Source of the DNA: an uncultured Pelagibacteraceae bacterium
Lineage (GTDB): Bacteria; Pseudomonadota; Alphaproteobacteria; Pelagibacterales; Pelagibacteraceae
Direction: 5' to 3'
Assembly: GCA_902597335.1 (NCBI GenBank)
Contig: CACJXK010000008.1
Coordinates: 1 to 60,913, forward strand
DNA: 60,913 nt
The notes under the pieces are model-generated. The model worked only from the letters and a program-made list of their open reading frames with translations, did no database searches and was not told the origin of the DNA. Below, one piece after another: positions 60,424 to 60,913 of this stretch (its first letter is position 1; every line of letters starts with the position of its first letter). The translations under genes were made by a program, and so were the position numbers.

Positions 60424-60822
60424 TTATTTTTTACGCCTATAATGCTGTTTTGAAGGTATAACTCCCCTCACACCTCCTTGTGGGTTATCCACATCATTTT
60501 TTCTTCGTGGAATTAAATGTATGTGGCAATGCATTATTGATTGCCCTGCTATTTTACCTGAATTTGTACCAATATTAAAACCTTCAACTGTGGGATCAAG
60601 TTTTTGAATTTTATTTTTCATTTTTTTTATTAGCTTATTACAGGATACAACTTCTTCCTCTGACATATCAAAATAATTTTCAACATGTCTCTTTGGAATT
60701 ATTAGCGCATGATGTTTTGAAACTGGATATGAATCAAAAGTAGAAAAGGCTAAATTATTTTTAAATATATACTCACTTGATGGAACATTACAAAAAAGAC
60801 ATGGATTATTTGGGTCTCTCAT
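60424..60822 (-). CDS. HIT-family nucleotide-binding hydrolase
   Basis: A 132-aa histidine-triad protein with the active-site motif HCHIHLIPRR near 98 and DPNNPCLFCN at the N-terminus, whose two cysteines probably bind zinc with the conserved His in SKHHAL. HIT enzymes hydrolyse nucleoside phosphoramidates and dinucleotides such as Ap4A or adenylylated compounds. It is followed by aprM after 96 bp on the same strand. APS is an adenylyl compound and some HIT proteins hydrolyse it, but this may be coincidence. Its start overlaps the upstream gene by one base. Confidence 0.85.
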   Translation of the reverse strand: MRDPNNPCLFCNVPSSEYIFKNNLAFSTFDSYPVSKHHALIIPKRHVENYFDMSEEEVVSCNKLIKKMKNKIQKLDPTVEGFNIGTNSGKIAGQSIMHCHIHLIPRRKNDVDNPQGGVRGVIPSKQHYRRKK

Positions 60823-60913
60823 TAGTTATATTTATATGTATTTTTGCTGAATTCATTTTTAAAAGTTTTAAAAATTTTATTAAACGTTTCTTTACTTTTT
60901 CTTTTCCAATTAT
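60822..60913 (-). CDS. C-terminal end of an unknown upstream gene (runs off the window)
   Basis: A stop-free minus-strand frame enters from the window edge and ends in TAA overlapping the HIT-gene ATG (TAATG). The 29 visible residues are Lys- and Phe-rich (KETFNKIFKTFKNEFSK). The junction type is the one used throughout this DNA for coupled genes, which supports a real CDS. Too little is visible to identify it. Confidence 0.45.
   Translation of the reverse strand, partial: NWKRKSKETFNKIFKTFKNEFSKNTYKYN

Noticed and set aside
1..60913. Search for CRISPR arrays, insertion sequences, prophage, integrases or attachment repeats
   Set aside because: No regularly spaced direct repeats, transposase, integrase or phage structural genes were seen. 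Repeats noticed are A/T homopolymer tracts and the individual inverted repeats reported above.

Overview
This is strongly AT-rich, gene-dense DNA. Coding strands switch often, most intergenic gaps are under 100 bp, and many neighbours touch or overlap by 1 to 8 bp (TAATG and ATGA junctions). Gene content points to a streamlined marine alphaproteobacterium of the SAR11 (Pelagibacterales) type: aprMBA, xsc, suyAB, two TRAP systems, a tripartite tricarboxylate system, TauE/SafE exporters, a 2-methylcitrate cluster and MTA salvage. I assign the clade from content and composition only and name no strain. There are no transposases, phage genes, CRISPR arrays or rRNA genes, and one tRNA. No gene-free stretch exceeds about 250 bp.

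Layout. 1-908: start of glmS and an unusual GlmU that has only the acetyltransferase half. 976-5219: gph, then prpD-prpB-prpC (propionyl-CoA via 2-methylcitrate). 5231-8793: nrdA-nrdB and a FkbM methyltransferase. 8953-10407: phosphoglucomutase/phosphomannomutase. 10408-17669: a TRAP transporter, malonyl-CoA decarboxylase, dusA and a TauE protein, divergent from a class III CoA-transferase; this looks like a malonate-type acid uptake and degradation module. 17671-24134: rpoZ, MFS, a hydroxyacid dehydrogenase, beta- and gamma-carbonic-anhydrase-like proteins, a thioredoxin-fold protein and a glycosyltransferase. 24131-29003: TctCBA, an AbrB-type membrane protein and a TauE protein. 29003-31684: glycosyltransferase 9, DUF6165 and MATE genes. 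31690-35811: an amino-acid-type ABC importer without a local ATPase, a nitrilase-family hydrolase, and a fused SpeD-SpeE. 35897-41838: a fused class II aldolase/short-chain dehydrogenase, then mtnP-phyH-mtnA divergent from apt. 41859-41935: tRNA-Met. 42011-45437: surface acyltransferase, GST and small proteins. 45551-48348: a second TRAP system. 48600-52079: SGNH protein, carbamoyltransferase, a 49-aa DUF5989-type protein and an SxtJ-type protein. 52136-60327: xsc, suyAB, tauE and the aprMBA operon, a sulfonate-to-sulfite-to-APS block. 60424-60913: HIT protein and the end of an upstream gene.

Two themes stand out. First, polyamine synthesis by SpeDE releases 5'-methylthioadenosine. The nearby mtnP, apt and mtnA could recycle it to adenine and 5-methylthioribulose-1-phosphate, and the fused aldolase/dehydrogenase sits where a DHAP-shunt type cleavage enzyme would be expected. 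Second, three of the four substrate-binding-protein genes are followed by a strong stem-loop before the permease genes (15383-15413, 26067-26109, 33848-33872). This suggests a recurring way to make much more binding protein than membrane protein from one operon.
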